From contig NZ_CAMPHN010000134.1 of NCBI RefSeq assembly GCF_946885885.1, positions 1-11,881 of the forward strand: a stretch of DNA of 11,881 nucleotides. Direction: 5' to 3'. Shown here piece by piece: positions 1 to 6,241 of the stretch. Below the pieces are notes generated by a model. The model saw only the letters and a list, made by a program, of their open reading frames with translations. It made no database searches and was not told where the DNA came from. Origin of the DNA: an uncultured Pseudomonas sp. (lineage in GTDB: Bacteria > Pseudomonadota > Gammaproteobacteria > Pseudomonadales > Pseudomonadaceae). The first letter of the stretch is position 1. Every line of letters begins with the position of its first letter. The translations under genes and the position numbers were made by a program.

Positions 1-2633
1 ACAAGACCTTCATGTACCCGCAGAACCTCTGGCTGACCTACGAGAAGTACATCCGCAAGGCAGCCGGCCTGGGTCGCGCGCCCAAGGCCAACGACCCGGA
101 CAGCTACGACTACCTGAACCAGCACTGCGACGTGCTGGTGGTCGGTGCCGGTCCCGCCGGTCTGGCCGCGGCCCTGGCCGCCGGTCGCAGCGGCGCGCGG
201 GTGATCCTCGCCGACGAACAGGAAGAGTTCGGCGGCAGCCTGCTCGGCACCCGCGAAACCCTCGACGGCAAGCCCGCCGCCGACTGGGCCGCGAAGGCCA
301 TCGCCGAGCTGGCGAAAATGCCGGAAGTCACCCTGTTGCCGCGCGCCACCGTGAACGGCTACCACGACCACAACTTCCTCACCATTCACCAGCGCCTCAC
401 CGACCACCTCGGCGAAGTCGCGCCCATCGGCCAGCCGCGTCAGCGTATGCACCGCGTGCGTGCCAAGCGTGTGGTCCTGGCCACTGGCGCCCACGAGCGG
501 CCGCTGGTCTATGCGAACAACGACGTGCCGGGCAATATGCTCGCCGATGCGGTGTCCACCTACGTGCGCCGTTATGGCGTGACGCCGGGCCGCCAACTGG
601 TGCTGTCGACCAACAACGATTACGCCTACCGCGTGGTGCTCGACTGGCTCGACGTCGGCCTGCCGGTGGTCGCCGTCGCCGATGCGCGCAGCAATCCGCG
701 CGGTGCCTGGGTCGAGGAAGCGCGCCGGCGTGGCGTGCGGATTCTCGCCGGCAGTGCGGTGATCGAAGCGCGCGGCAGCAAGCGGGTCACTGGCGCACGC
801 ATCTGCGCCATCGATCCCGTCAGCCATAAAGTCACCAGCCCCGGCGAAGTGCTCGACTGCGACCTGATCGTCAGCTCCGGCGGCTATAGCCCGGTGGTGC
901 ACCTGGCGTCGCACCTCGGCGGGCGGCCGACCTGGCGCGAAGACATTCTCGCCTTCGTCCCCGGCGAAGGCTTTCAGAAGCGCTTCTGCGCGGGTGCGGT
1001 GAATGGCGTATTCAGCCTCGGCGACGCCCTTGCCGATGGCTTCGAATCCGGCGCCATGGCCGCCGCCGAAGCCGGCTTCAAGGCGGTCTCCGGTAGCCTG
1101 CCGAAGGTCGAGAAGCGCTTCGAGGAACCGGCCGTCGCGCTGTTCCAGGTACCTCACGACAAATCCACGGCGCGTGCGCCCAAGCAGTTCGTCGACCTGC
1201 AGAACGACGTCACCGCGGCCGGCATCGAGCTGGCCACCCGCGAGGGTTTCGAATCGGTCGAGCACGTCAAGCGCTACACCGCGCTGGGCTTCGGCACCGA
1301 CCAGGGCAAGCTGGGCAATATCAACGGTCTGGCCATCGCCGCGCGTTCGATGAACATCAGCATCGCGCAGATGGGCACCACCATGTTCCGCCCGAACTAC
1401 ACCCCGGTGACCTTCGGCGCGCTCGCCGGTCGTCACTGCGGCGAGCTGTTCGAGCCCAAGCGCTACACCGCCATGCAAAAGTGGCACCTGGAGAACGGCG
1501 CCGAGTTCGAGGACGTCGGCCAGTGGAAGCGCCCCTGGTACTTCCCGAAAAAAGGCGAAGACCTGCACGCCGCCGTGGCTCGCGAGTGCCTGGCGGTGCG
1601 CAACGCGGTCGGCATTCTCGATGCCTCGACCCTGGGCAAGATCGACATTCAGGGCCCGGATGCGCGCGAGTTCCTCAACCGCGTCTACACCAACGCCTGG
1701 ACCAAGCTGGACGTGGGCAAGGCCCGCTACGGCCTGATGTGCAAGGAAGACGGCATGGTCTTCGACGACGGTGTGACCGCCTGTCTGGCCGACAACCATT
1801 TCGTCATGACCACCACCACCGGCGGCGCGGCACGGGTGATGGAGTGGCTGGAGATTTACCACCAGACCGAGTGGCCGGAGCTGAAGGTGTACTTCACCTC
1901 GGTCACCGACCACTGGGCGACCATGACCTTGTCCGGTCCCAACAGCCGCAAGCTGCTGGCGGAAGTGACGGATATCGACCTCGATAAAGATGCCTTCCCC
2001 TTTATGACCTGGAAGGAAGGCAAAGTCGGCGGCGTACCGGCGCGGGTGTTCCGCATCTCCTTCACCGGTGAGCTGAGCTACGAAGTCAACGTCCAGGCCG
2101 ACTACGCCCTGGGCGTGTGGGAGCAGATCGTCGAGGCGGGCAAGAAGCACGGCCTGACCCCCTACGGTACCGAGACCATGCACGTGCTGCGCGCCGAGAA
2201 GGGTTTCATCATCGTCGGCCAGGACACCGACGGTTCGGTCACCCCGGACGACCTGGGCATGGGTTGGTGCGTCGGTCGCACTAAACCCTTCTCCTGGATC
2301 GGCTGGCGCGGCATGAACCGCGAGGACTGCCTCAAGGAAAATCGCAAGCAACTGATCGGCCTCAAGCCGCTGGACCCGAACAAGGTCCTGCCGGAAGGCG
2401 CGCAGTTGGTGTTCGACCCCAAGCAGTCGCTTCCGATGACCATGGTCGGCCACGTCACCTCCAGCTACATGAGCGCCGCGATGGGTTACTCCTTCGCCAT
2501 GGCCCTGGTCAGGGGCGGCCTCAAGCGTATCGGCGAGCGCGTGTTCGCGCCGCTGGCCGATGGCAGCGTGATCGAAGCCGAAATCGTCAGCCCCGTGTTC
2601 TTTGACCCGAAAGGGGATCGCCAGAATGTCTGA
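1..2633 (+). CDS. soxA: Sarcosine oxidase alpha subunit, 5' partial
   Basis: Large subunit of cytoplasmic heterotetrameric sarcosine oxidase, which oxidises sarcosine to glycine with H2O2 and a one-carbon unit passed to tetrahydrofolate. The frame is open from base 3 with codons upstream of the Met at 12, so the true start lies outside the window. The family is about 1000 residues, so I infer roughly 130 N-terminal residues are missing, including the ferredoxin-like part. Counting Met at 12 as residue 1, a dinucleotide-binding motif VVGAGPAG lies at about 43-50 and opens an FAD/NAD domain reaching about 370. From about 490 to the end the protein is GcvT/aminomethyltransferase-like, the folate-binding half. 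The stop TGA at 2631-2633 lies 72 bases before soxG. Gene order soxA-soxG-purU-fdhA matches the known Pseudomonas cluster. No frameshift or internal stop is seen. Confidence 0.97.
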   Translation, partial: KTFMYPQNLWLTYEKYIRKAAGLGRAPKANDPDSYDYLNQHCDVLVVGAGPAGLAAALAAGRSGARVILADEQEEFGGSLLGTRETLDGKPAADWAAKAIAELAKMPEVTLLPRATVNGYHDHNFLTIHQRLTDHLGEVAPIGQPRQRMHRVRAKRVVLATGAHERPLVYANNDVPGNMLADAVSTYVRRYGVTPGRQLVLSTNNDYAYRVVLDWLDVGLPVVAVADARSNPRGAWVEEARRRGVRILAGSAVIEARGSKRVTGARICAIDPVSHKVTSPGEVLDCDLIVSSGGYSPVVHLASHLGGRPTWREDILAFVPGEGFQKRFCAGAVNGVFSLGDALADGFESGAMAAAEAGFKAVSGSLPKVEKRFEEPAVALFQVPHDKSTARAPKQFVDLQNDVTAAGIELATREGFESVEHVKRYTALGFGTDQGKLGNINGLAIAARSMNISIAQMGTTMFRPNYTPVTFGALAGRHCGELFEPKRYTAMQKWHLENGAEFEDVGQWKRPWYFPKKGEDLHAAVARECLAVRNAVGILDASTLGKIDIQGPDAREFLNRVYTNAWTKLDVGKARYGLMCKEDGMVFDDGVTACLADNHFVMTTTTGGAARVMEWLEIYHQTEWPELKVYFTSVTDHWATMTLSGPNSRKLLAEVTDIDLDKDAFPFMTWKEGKVGGVPARVFRISFTGELSYEVNVQADYALGVWEQIVEAGKKHGLTPYGTETMHVLRAEKGFIIVGQDTDGSVTPDDLGMGWCVGRTKPFSWIGWRGMNREDCLKENRKQLIGLKPLDPNKVLPEGAQLVFDPKQSLPMTMVGHVTSSYMSAAMGYSFAMALVRGGLKRIGERVFAPLADGSVIEAEIVSPVFFDPKGDRQNV

Positions 2634-2709
2634 GAAGCAGCCGCAAGCCGCAAGCGACAAGCCGCAAGAATTCGAGGGTGCCTTGGTGCACCGGGTAGGT
2701 GAGAAATGA
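2626..2709 (+). CDS. Possible 27-residue overlapping reading frame linking soxA to soxG
   Basis: A short frame starts at ATG 2626, inside the last codons of soxA (8-base overlap), and stops at TGA 2707-2709, which overlaps the soxG ATG in an ATGA arrangement. A purine-rich AAGGGGA at 2611-2617 sits 8 bases upstream and could bind ribosomes. The product would start MSEKQPQAA, is polar, and matches no family I know. Its first half is encoded by a heptamer tandem repeat. Both overlaps are of the sort that couple translation, so the frame may serve to deliver ribosomes to soxG rather than make a useful peptide. It could equally be a chance frame created by the repeat. Confidence 0.3.
   Translation: MSEKQPQAASDKPQEFEGALVHRVGEK
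2641..2668 (+). repeat. Heptamer tandem repeat (CCGCAAG, four units)
   Basis: Four consecutive 7-base units lie at 2641-2647, 2648-2654, 2655-2661 and 2662-2668. Three are CCGCAAG and the third is CGACAAG. The tract sits in the 72-base gap between soxA and soxG. Similar heptamer-like strings of CTTGCGG type are, from memory, common in Pseudomonas intergenic DNA. Gain or loss of one unit would change the frame of the short ORF running through it. Confidence 0.8.
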
Positions 2710-3335
2710 GCGCAGTCAACGTTTACCAACAACGTCCCGCCGACGTCGCCGGGCAATCGCCGCTGCACCACGCCGGCCTGCACGAGCTGGCCGGCAAGGG
2801 CCGCAAGGGCGCCGGGGTGACCCTGCGTGAGAAGAAACTGCTCGGCCACCTGACTCTGCGCGGCGACGCCGACGACGCCAATTTCGCCGGCGGCGTGCAC
2901 AAGGCCATCGGCCTGGAGCTGCCGGTGGCCCTGACCCTGGTGGCCAACGGCGACACCTCATTGCAGTGGCTGGGCCCGGACGAGTGGCTGCTGATCGTGC
3001 CCGGCGGCACTGAGTTCGAGGTCGAGCGCAAGCTGCGCGAGGCCCTGGCCGGCCAGCACATCTCGGTGGTCAACGTCAGCGGCGGGCAGACCCTGCTCGA
3101 ACTGCGCGGGCCCAAGGTGCGCGAACTGCTGATGAAGTCCAGCAGCTACGACGTGCACCCGAGCAACTTCCCGGTGGGCAAGGCCGTGGGCACGGTGTTC
3201 GCCAAGTCGCAGCTGGTGATTCGTCACACCGCCGAGGAGACCTGGGAACTGCTGATCCGCCGCAGCTTCTCCGATTACTTCTGGCTGTGGCTGCAGGATG
3301 CCAGCGCCGAGTACGGCCTCGCGGTCGAGGCCTGA
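2706..3335 (+). CDS. soxG: Sarcosine oxidase gamma subunit
   Basis: Smallest-fold GcvT-like subunit of heterotetrameric sarcosine oxidase, 209 residues, the usual size for SoxG. Recognised from its start MSAVNVYQQRP and the conserved stretches LGPDEWLLIVPGG (about 90-102), NVSGGQTLLELRGPKVRELL (about 123-142), SSYDVHPSNFPVGKAVGT and IRRSFSDYFWLWLQDASAEYG near the C-terminus. The ATG at 2706 agrees with the family N-terminus, and AGGTGAG at 2697-2703 lies immediately upstream. It is tightly associated with soxA and probably cotranscribed. In the family SoxG contributes to assembly and to the folate-linked half of the complex. A perfect palindrome begins 5 bases after its stop and probably marks the 3' end of the soxA-soxG message or protects it. 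Confidence 0.96.
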   Translation: MSAVNVYQQRPADVAGQSPLHHAGLHELAGKGRKGAGVTLREKKLLGHLTLRGDADDANFAGGVHKAIGLELPVALTLVANGDTSLQWLGPDEWLLIVPGGTEFEVERKLREALAGQHISVVNVSGGQTLLELRGPKVRELLMKSSSYDVHPSNFPVGKAVGTVFAKSQLVIRHTAEETWELLIRRSFSDYFWLWLQDASAEYGLAVEA

Positions 3336-3339
3336 AGCT

Positions 3340-3392
3340 GTGGGAGGGGCTTTAGCCGCGATCCACATAGTCGCGGCTAAAGCCCCTCCCAC
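3340..3392. repeat. REPIN-like perfect inverted repeat after soxG
   Basis: Two 22-base arms at 3340-3361 and 3371-3392 are exact reverse complements around a 9-base loop. The arm begins GTGGGAGGGGCTTTAGCCGC, which I recognise as a Pseudomonas REP core. Two REPs facing each other form a REPIN, a non-autonomous element moved by RAYT transposases; none is encoded in this window. In RNA it would form a very stable hairpin just after the soxG stop, though no T-run follows, so it may stabilise or delimit the transcript rather than act as an intrinsic terminator. Confidence 0.88.
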
Positions 3393-3403
3393 GGTCTGCA
3401 GAA

Positions 3404-3477
3404 CGTAGGGTGGGCGACGCTTTTTTCGTCCACCGTGAGCAGCAAAGGTGGATGGGTGAAGCGTCATCCACCCTACG
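3404..3477. repeat. Dispersed imperfect palindrome (CGTAGGGTGG type)
   Basis: Arms at 3404-3420 and 3461-3477 pair with 2 mismatches in 17 (CGTAGGGTGGGCGACGC against GCGTCATCCACCCTACG). A second inner pair is formed by CCACC near 3430-3434 and GGTGG at 3447-3451. I recall this kind of element, often with an inner T-run and a GGTGGATG motif, as a common intergenic repeat in Pseudomonas. It lies directly after the REPIN. Confidence 0.75.
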
Positions 3478-3490
3478 CCCTGAAAGGGCT

Positions 3491-3522
3491 GTTGGGTATC
3501 GCTTCGCTCAACACCAACCTAC
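3491..3522. repeat. Short dispersed repeat before purU
   Basis: The segment GTTGGGTATCGCTTCGCTCA followed by ACACCAACCTAC has outer arms GTTGG (3491-3495) and CCAAC (3514-3518). Its GGTATCGCTTCGCTCAAC core also occurs in the palindromes near 4460-4477 and, in variant form, 4688-4704 and 11488-11504. It appears to be one half-site of that repeat family. It ends about 25 bases before the purU start codon. Confidence 0.6.
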
Positions 3523-3546
3523 GGCCGCGCAGCATTGGAGATCGAC

Positions 3547-4410
3547 ATGAGCCGCACCCCCGACACCTGGATCCTCACCGCCCACTGCCCGAGCGTGCTC
3601 GGCACCGTGGATGCGGTGACGCGTTTTCTGTTCGAGCAGCGTTGCTATGTCACCGAGCACCACTCGTTCGATGATCGGTTGTCCTCGCGCTTCTTTATCC
3701 GCGTGGAATTCCGCCAGCCGGAGGGCTTCGACGAAGCCGTGTTCCGTGCGGGCGTGCAGGAGCGTCTGGCGCCGTTCGGCATGCAGGTCGAGCTGACCCC
3801 GCCGGGCTACCGGGCCAAGGTGGTGCTGATGGTGTCTAAAGCCGATCACTGCCTCAACGATCTGCTCTATCGCCAGCGTATCGGCCAATTGCCGATGGAT
3901 GTGGTCGCGGTGATTTCCAATCACCCGGATCTGGAACCGCTGGCGCGCTGGCACGACATCCCTTACCACCACTTCGCCCTCGACCCCAACGACAAGCCGG
4001 CGCAGGAGCGCAAGGTATTGCAGGTGATCGAGCAGACCGGTGCCGAGTTGGTCGTGCTCGCCCGCTATATGCAGGTGCTCTCGCCCGAGCTGTGCCGCAA
4101 GCTGGATGGGTGGGCGATCAATATCCACCACTCGCTGCTGCCCGGTTTCAAGGGCGCCAAGCCCTACCACCAGGCGTATCAGAAGGGCGTCAAGCTGGTC
4201 GGCGCCACCGCCCATTACATCAACAACGACCTCGACGAAGGCCCGATCATCGCCCAGGGCGTGGAGGCGGTGGACCATGCCCACTACCCCGAAGACCTGA
4301 TCGCCAAGGGCCGCGATATCGAATGCCAGACCCTGGCCAAGGCCATCGGTTATCACCTCGAACGGCGGGTGTTCCTCAACGCCAACCGCACCGTGGTGCT
4401 GCATGCCTAA
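3547..4410 (+). CDS. purU: Formyltetrahydrofolate deformylase
   Basis: Hydrolyses 10-formyl-tetrahydrofolate to formate and tetrahydrofolate in the cytoplasm. The protein is 287 residues, normal for PurU. Residues about 6-85 form an ACT regulatory domain (TAHCPSVLGTVDAVTRFLFE), followed from about 89 by a formyltransferase-fold catalytic domain. The family triad is visible as Asn192 and His194 in INIHHSLLPGF and Asp230 in NNDLDEGPII. I chose the ATG at 3547 because TGGAG at 3536-3540 sits 6 bases upstream and the protein then starts MSRTPDTWILTAHCP as expected. A TTG at 3535 would add four residues but would contain the ribosome site. Within this cluster it recycles folate loaded by sarcosine oxidase. 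A 211-base repeat-filled gap separates it from soxG, so it may be reached by read-through or have its own promoter. Pseudomonads often carry PurU paralogues; this is the sox-linked one. Confidence 0.96.
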   Translation: MSRTPDTWILTAHCPSVLGTVDAVTRFLFEQRCYVTEHHSFDDRLSSRFFIRVEFRQPEGFDEAVFRAGVQERLAPFGMQVELTPPGYRAKVVLMVSKADHCLNDLLYRQRIGQLPMDVVAVISNHPDLEPLARWHDIPYHHFALDPNDKPAQERKVLQVIEQTGAELVVLARYMQVLSPELCRKLDGWAINIHHSLLPGFKGAKPYHQAYQKGVKLVGATAHYINNDLDEGPIIAQGVEAVDHAHYPEDLIAKGRDIECQTLAKAIGYHLERRVFLNANRTVVLHA

Positions 4411-4430
4411 AACACTGAACTTCACGTAAT

Positions 4431-4490
4431 CCGTAGCCCGGTCGAGCGCAGCGACACCCGGGTATCGCTTCGCTCAACCCGGGCTACAAG
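4431..4490. repeat. Dispersed palindrome (GTAGCCCGG type), contracted form
   Basis: GTAGCCCGGTCGAGCGCAGC at 4433 faces GCTTCGCTCAACCCGGGCTAC ending at 4487, giving a long imperfect inverted repeat with an ACACCCGGGTATC centre. The same two half-sites recur at 4643-4713 and in the 3' array, but there a CCGGGAAAGG(G)-type spacer separates them. This copy has a single CCCGGG at the junction, as if the spacer between two CCCGGG motifs had been lost. Confidence 0.8.
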
Positions 4491-4500
4491 CGACAGATTC

Positions 4501-4556
4501 GGTGCGAACAGCGACCGCTATCCGGCCGCAGCGTCATTCGCACCAGGGGCCGGTCG
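4501..4556. other. Two interleaved inverted repeats in the purU-fdhA gap
   Basis: GGTGCGAA at 4501-4508 is the exact reverse complement of TTCGCACC at 4537-4544. CGACCG at 4512-4517 is the exact reverse complement of CGGTCG at 4551-4556. The arms are in A-B-A'-B' order, so in RNA they could form alternative stems or a pseudoknot. This piece shows no clear likeness to the repeats on either side. No function is known to me; it may be part of a regulatory leader or another repeat. Confidence 0.4.
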
Positions 4557-4600
4557 TTAGGATAAGGCTGGGCAAATTTGATTTTGGTGACACGGATTTA

Positions 4601-4716
4601 CCCCGGATTGCATCCAGGTTACGGGTTTAACGCCAGGTAACCCGTAGCCCGGGTCGAGCGAAGCGACACCCGGGAAAGGTGCCCTGGGTATCGCTGCGCT
4701 CAACCCAGGCTACAAG
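4601..4716. repeat. Composite palindromic repeat, diverged copy of the 3' array unit
   Basis: From CCCCGGATTGCATCCAGGTT to GGCTACAAGC this stretch follows the same order of modules as 11571-11689: a GGAT..ATCC half-site, an ACGGG..AGGTAA linker, the GGGTCGAGCGAAGCGACACC module, a CGGGAAAGG spacer and the TCAACCCAGGCTACAAGC end. Arms GTAGCCCGGGTCGAGC (from 4643) and its facing half ending GGCTAC (4713) would form a hairpin in RNA. It occupies part of the gap upstream of fdhA. Confidence 0.8.
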
Positions 4717-4796
4717 CATCAACAGCAACACAGGAATACACGGGTGGACCCGCCGACTGCCAAGTCCTCGGCCCCACTGGCAACGAACTCCAATGC

Positions 4797-4830
4797 AAGG
4801 TCGCGCGACCGTTGGCCGCGCCTTTGTTTT
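4797..4830 (+). terminator. Possible intrinsic terminator/attenuator in the fdhA leader
   Basis: AAGG at 4797-4800 plus CGCG at 4802-4805 can pair with CGCGCCTT at 4817-4824, leaving one bulged T, and TGTTTT follows at 4825-4830. That is the shape of a weak rho-independent terminator. It ends only 24 bases before the fdhA ATG, so it would act on transcripts entering fdhA. The 12-base perfect palindrome GGTCGCGCGACC (4799-4810) overlaps the left arm and would compete with it. The stem is short and bulged, hence the low confidence. Confidence 0.33.
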
Positions 4831-4854
4831 CACAACAAGAAGGGAGAACTATCT

Positions 4855-6054
4855 ATGTCTGGTAATCGTGGTGTGGTGTATCTCGGCGCTGGCAAGGTCG
4901 AAGTGCAGAAAATCGACTATCCGAAAATGCAGGACCCGCGCGGTCGCAAGATCGAGCACGGGGTGATCCTCAAGGTGGTGTCCACCAATATCTGTGGTTC
5001 CGACCAGCACATGGTGCGCGGCCGTACCACGGCGCAAACCGGTCTGGTACTGGGTCACGAGATTACCGGTGAGGTGATCGAGAAGGGCAGCGACGTCGAG
5101 AACCTGAAAATCGGCGACCTAGTTTCGGTGCCGTTCAACGTTGCCTGCGGCCGCTGCCGCAGCTGTAAGGAAATGCATACCGGCGTCTGCCTTACCGTTA
5201 ACCCGGCGCGTGCCGGCGGAGCCTACGGCTACGTCGACATGGGCGATTGGACCGGCGGCCAGGCCGAATATGTGCTGGTGCCCTATGCCGACTTCAACCT
5301 GTTGAAACTGCCGGATCGCGACAAGGCGATGGAGAAGATCCGCGACCTGACCTGCCTGTCCGACATCCTGCCGACCGGTTACCACGGCGCGGTCACCGCC
5401 GGGGTTGGCCCGGGCAGCACCGTGTATATCGCCGGCGCCGGCCCGGTCGGTCTGGCGGCTGCCGCCTCGGCGCGTCTGCTCGGCGCGGCGGTGGTGATCG
5501 TCGGCGACGTCAACCCGGTGCGTCTGGCGCATGCCAAGGCCCAGGGTTTCGAGATCGCCGATCTGTCGCAGGACACTCCGCTGCACGAACAGGTCGCCGC
5601 GTTGCTGGGCGAACCGGAAGTCGATTGCGCGGTCGATTGCGTGGGCTTCGAAGCCCGCGGTCATGGTCACAGCGGCGTGCAGCACGAGGCCCCGGCCACC
5701 GTGCTCAACTCGCTGATGGGCATCACCCGCGTCGCCGGCAAGATCGGTATCCCCGGCCTGTACGTCACCGAAGATCCGGGCGCGGTGGACGCGGCGGCGA
5801 AGATGGGCAGCCTGAGCATCCGCTTCGGCCTCGGCTGGGCCAAGTCGCACAGCTTCCACACCGGCCAGACCCCGGTGATGAAGTACAACCGTGCGCTGAT
5901 GCAGGCGATCATGTGGGACCGCATCAACATCGCCGAAGTGGTCGGCGTGCAGGTGATCAGCCTGGACGACGCGCCGCGCGGTTACGGCGAGTTCGATGCC
6001 GGGGTGCCGAAGAAATTCGTCATCGACCCGCACAAGATGTTCAGCGCGGCCTGA
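4855..6054 (+). CDS. fdhA: Glutathione-independent formaldehyde dehydrogenase
   Basis: Zinc-dependent, NAD-linked medium-chain dehydrogenase that oxidises formaldehyde to formate without added glutathione. The product is 399 residues, the same length as the characterised Pseudomonas putida enzyme. Catalytic-zinc residues are visible as Cys47 (ICGSDQH), His68 (LGHE) and Asp170 (CLSD). Structural-zinc cysteines are at 98, 101, 104 and 112. The Rossmann motif GAGPVG is at 194-199. The ATG at 4855 is chosen because AGGGAG at 4841-4846 lies 8 bases upstream and the start MSGNRGVVYLG is the family start. An in-frame GTG at 4744 is open but would add 37 unrelated residues. In the sox cluster the enzyme removes formaldehyde released when sarcosine oxidase lacks folate. 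In Pseudomonas the cluster is known to respond to glycine betaine/sarcosine regulators; no such site is identified here. Confidence 0.97.
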   Translation: MSGNRGVVYLGAGKVEVQKIDYPKMQDPRGRKIEHGVILKVVSTNICGSDQHMVRGRTTAQTGLVLGHEITGEVIEKGSDVENLKIGDLVSVPFNVACGRCRSCKEMHTGVCLTVNPARAGGAYGYVDMGDWTGGQAEYVLVPYADFNLLKLPDRDKAMEKIRDLTCLSDILPTGYHGAVTAGVGPGSTVYIAGAGPVGLAAAASARLLGAAVVIVGDVNPVRLAHAKAQGFEIADLSQDTPLHEQVAALLGEPEVDCAVDCVGFEARGHGHSGVQHEAPATVLNSLMGITRVAGKIGIPGLYVTEDPGAVDAAAKMGSLSIRFGLGWAKSHSFHTGQTPVMKYNRALMQAIMWDRINIAEVVGVQVISLDDAPRGYGEFDAGVPKKFVIDPHKMFSAA

Positions 6055-6074
6055 TGGCCCGTAGCGCCGCGCCC

Positions 6075-6163
6075 CGTAGGTTGGGTTAGCGGCGCAATTC
6101 AGCAAACCTGGCTACAACAACGAAAGTCGGGCGCCGCGTAACCCAACATCGCGGTGCCCGACT
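6075..6163. repeat. Mosaic dispersed repeat after fdhA, with terminator-like hairpin
   Basis: Two overlapping inverted repeats follow fdhA. Arms 6080-6095 (GTTGGGTTAGCGGCGC) and 6131-6147 pair with one extra base. Arms 6125-6138 (AGTCGGGCGCCGCG) and 6150-6163 (CGCGGTGCCCGACT) pair 13 of 14, with the mismatch a G-T wobble in RNA. The right arm of the first overlaps the left arm of the second, so only one can form at a time. The second hairpin could end fdhA transcription, but no T-run follows it. Confidence 0.7.
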
Positions 6164-6173
6164 TGCCACCGCT

Positions 6174-6241
6174 GGCGGGTTACGGCACGCCCGATCAGTG
6201 TGGTTCCATCCTGCCTTGAGCTGCGTGCCTAACCCGCCCTA
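6174..6241. repeat. Dispersed imperfect palindrome overlapping the acyltransferase stop
   Basis: Arms GGCGGGTTACGGCACGC (6174-6190) and GCGTGCCTAACCCGCC (6223-6238) pair with one base missing in the right arm, around a 32-base loop. The right edge continues as CTACG, a sequence typical of such elements, and its CTA is the stop codon (TAG) of the minus-strand acyltransferase. It lies between two convergent genes, where it could terminate transcription from either side. Confidence 0.7.

Noticed and set aside
3435..3674. Plus-strand open frame of 79 codons starting in the repeat upstream of purU
   Set aside because: It begins in a dispersed palindrome and runs out of frame into purU.
3508..4425. 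Minus-strand open frame of 305 codons opposite purU
   Set aside because: The plus strand carries an intact purU; the antisense frame begins and ends in repeat or intergenic DNA and has no known domain.
4501..4545. NtrC-like half-sites (GGTGCG and GCACCA)
   Set aside because: The halves lie about 30 bases apart rather than the few bases required for an NtrC dyad.
4778..4797. Sigma-54-like TGGCAAC followed by TGCA upstream of fdhA
   Set aside because: The distance between the GG and GC elements is 14 bases instead of 10, so it does not fit a sigma-54 promoter.
4744..4854. N-terminal extension of fdhA from GTG 4744, with CAGGA 8 bases upstream
   Set aside because: The family starts at MSGNRG and is 399 residues; the extra 37 residues run through the terminator-like leader and look non-coding.
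5119..6105. Minus-strand open frame of 328 codons opposite fdhA
   Set aside because: Shadow of the fdhA coding strand, with an arginine- and histidine-rich composition typical of antisense frames.
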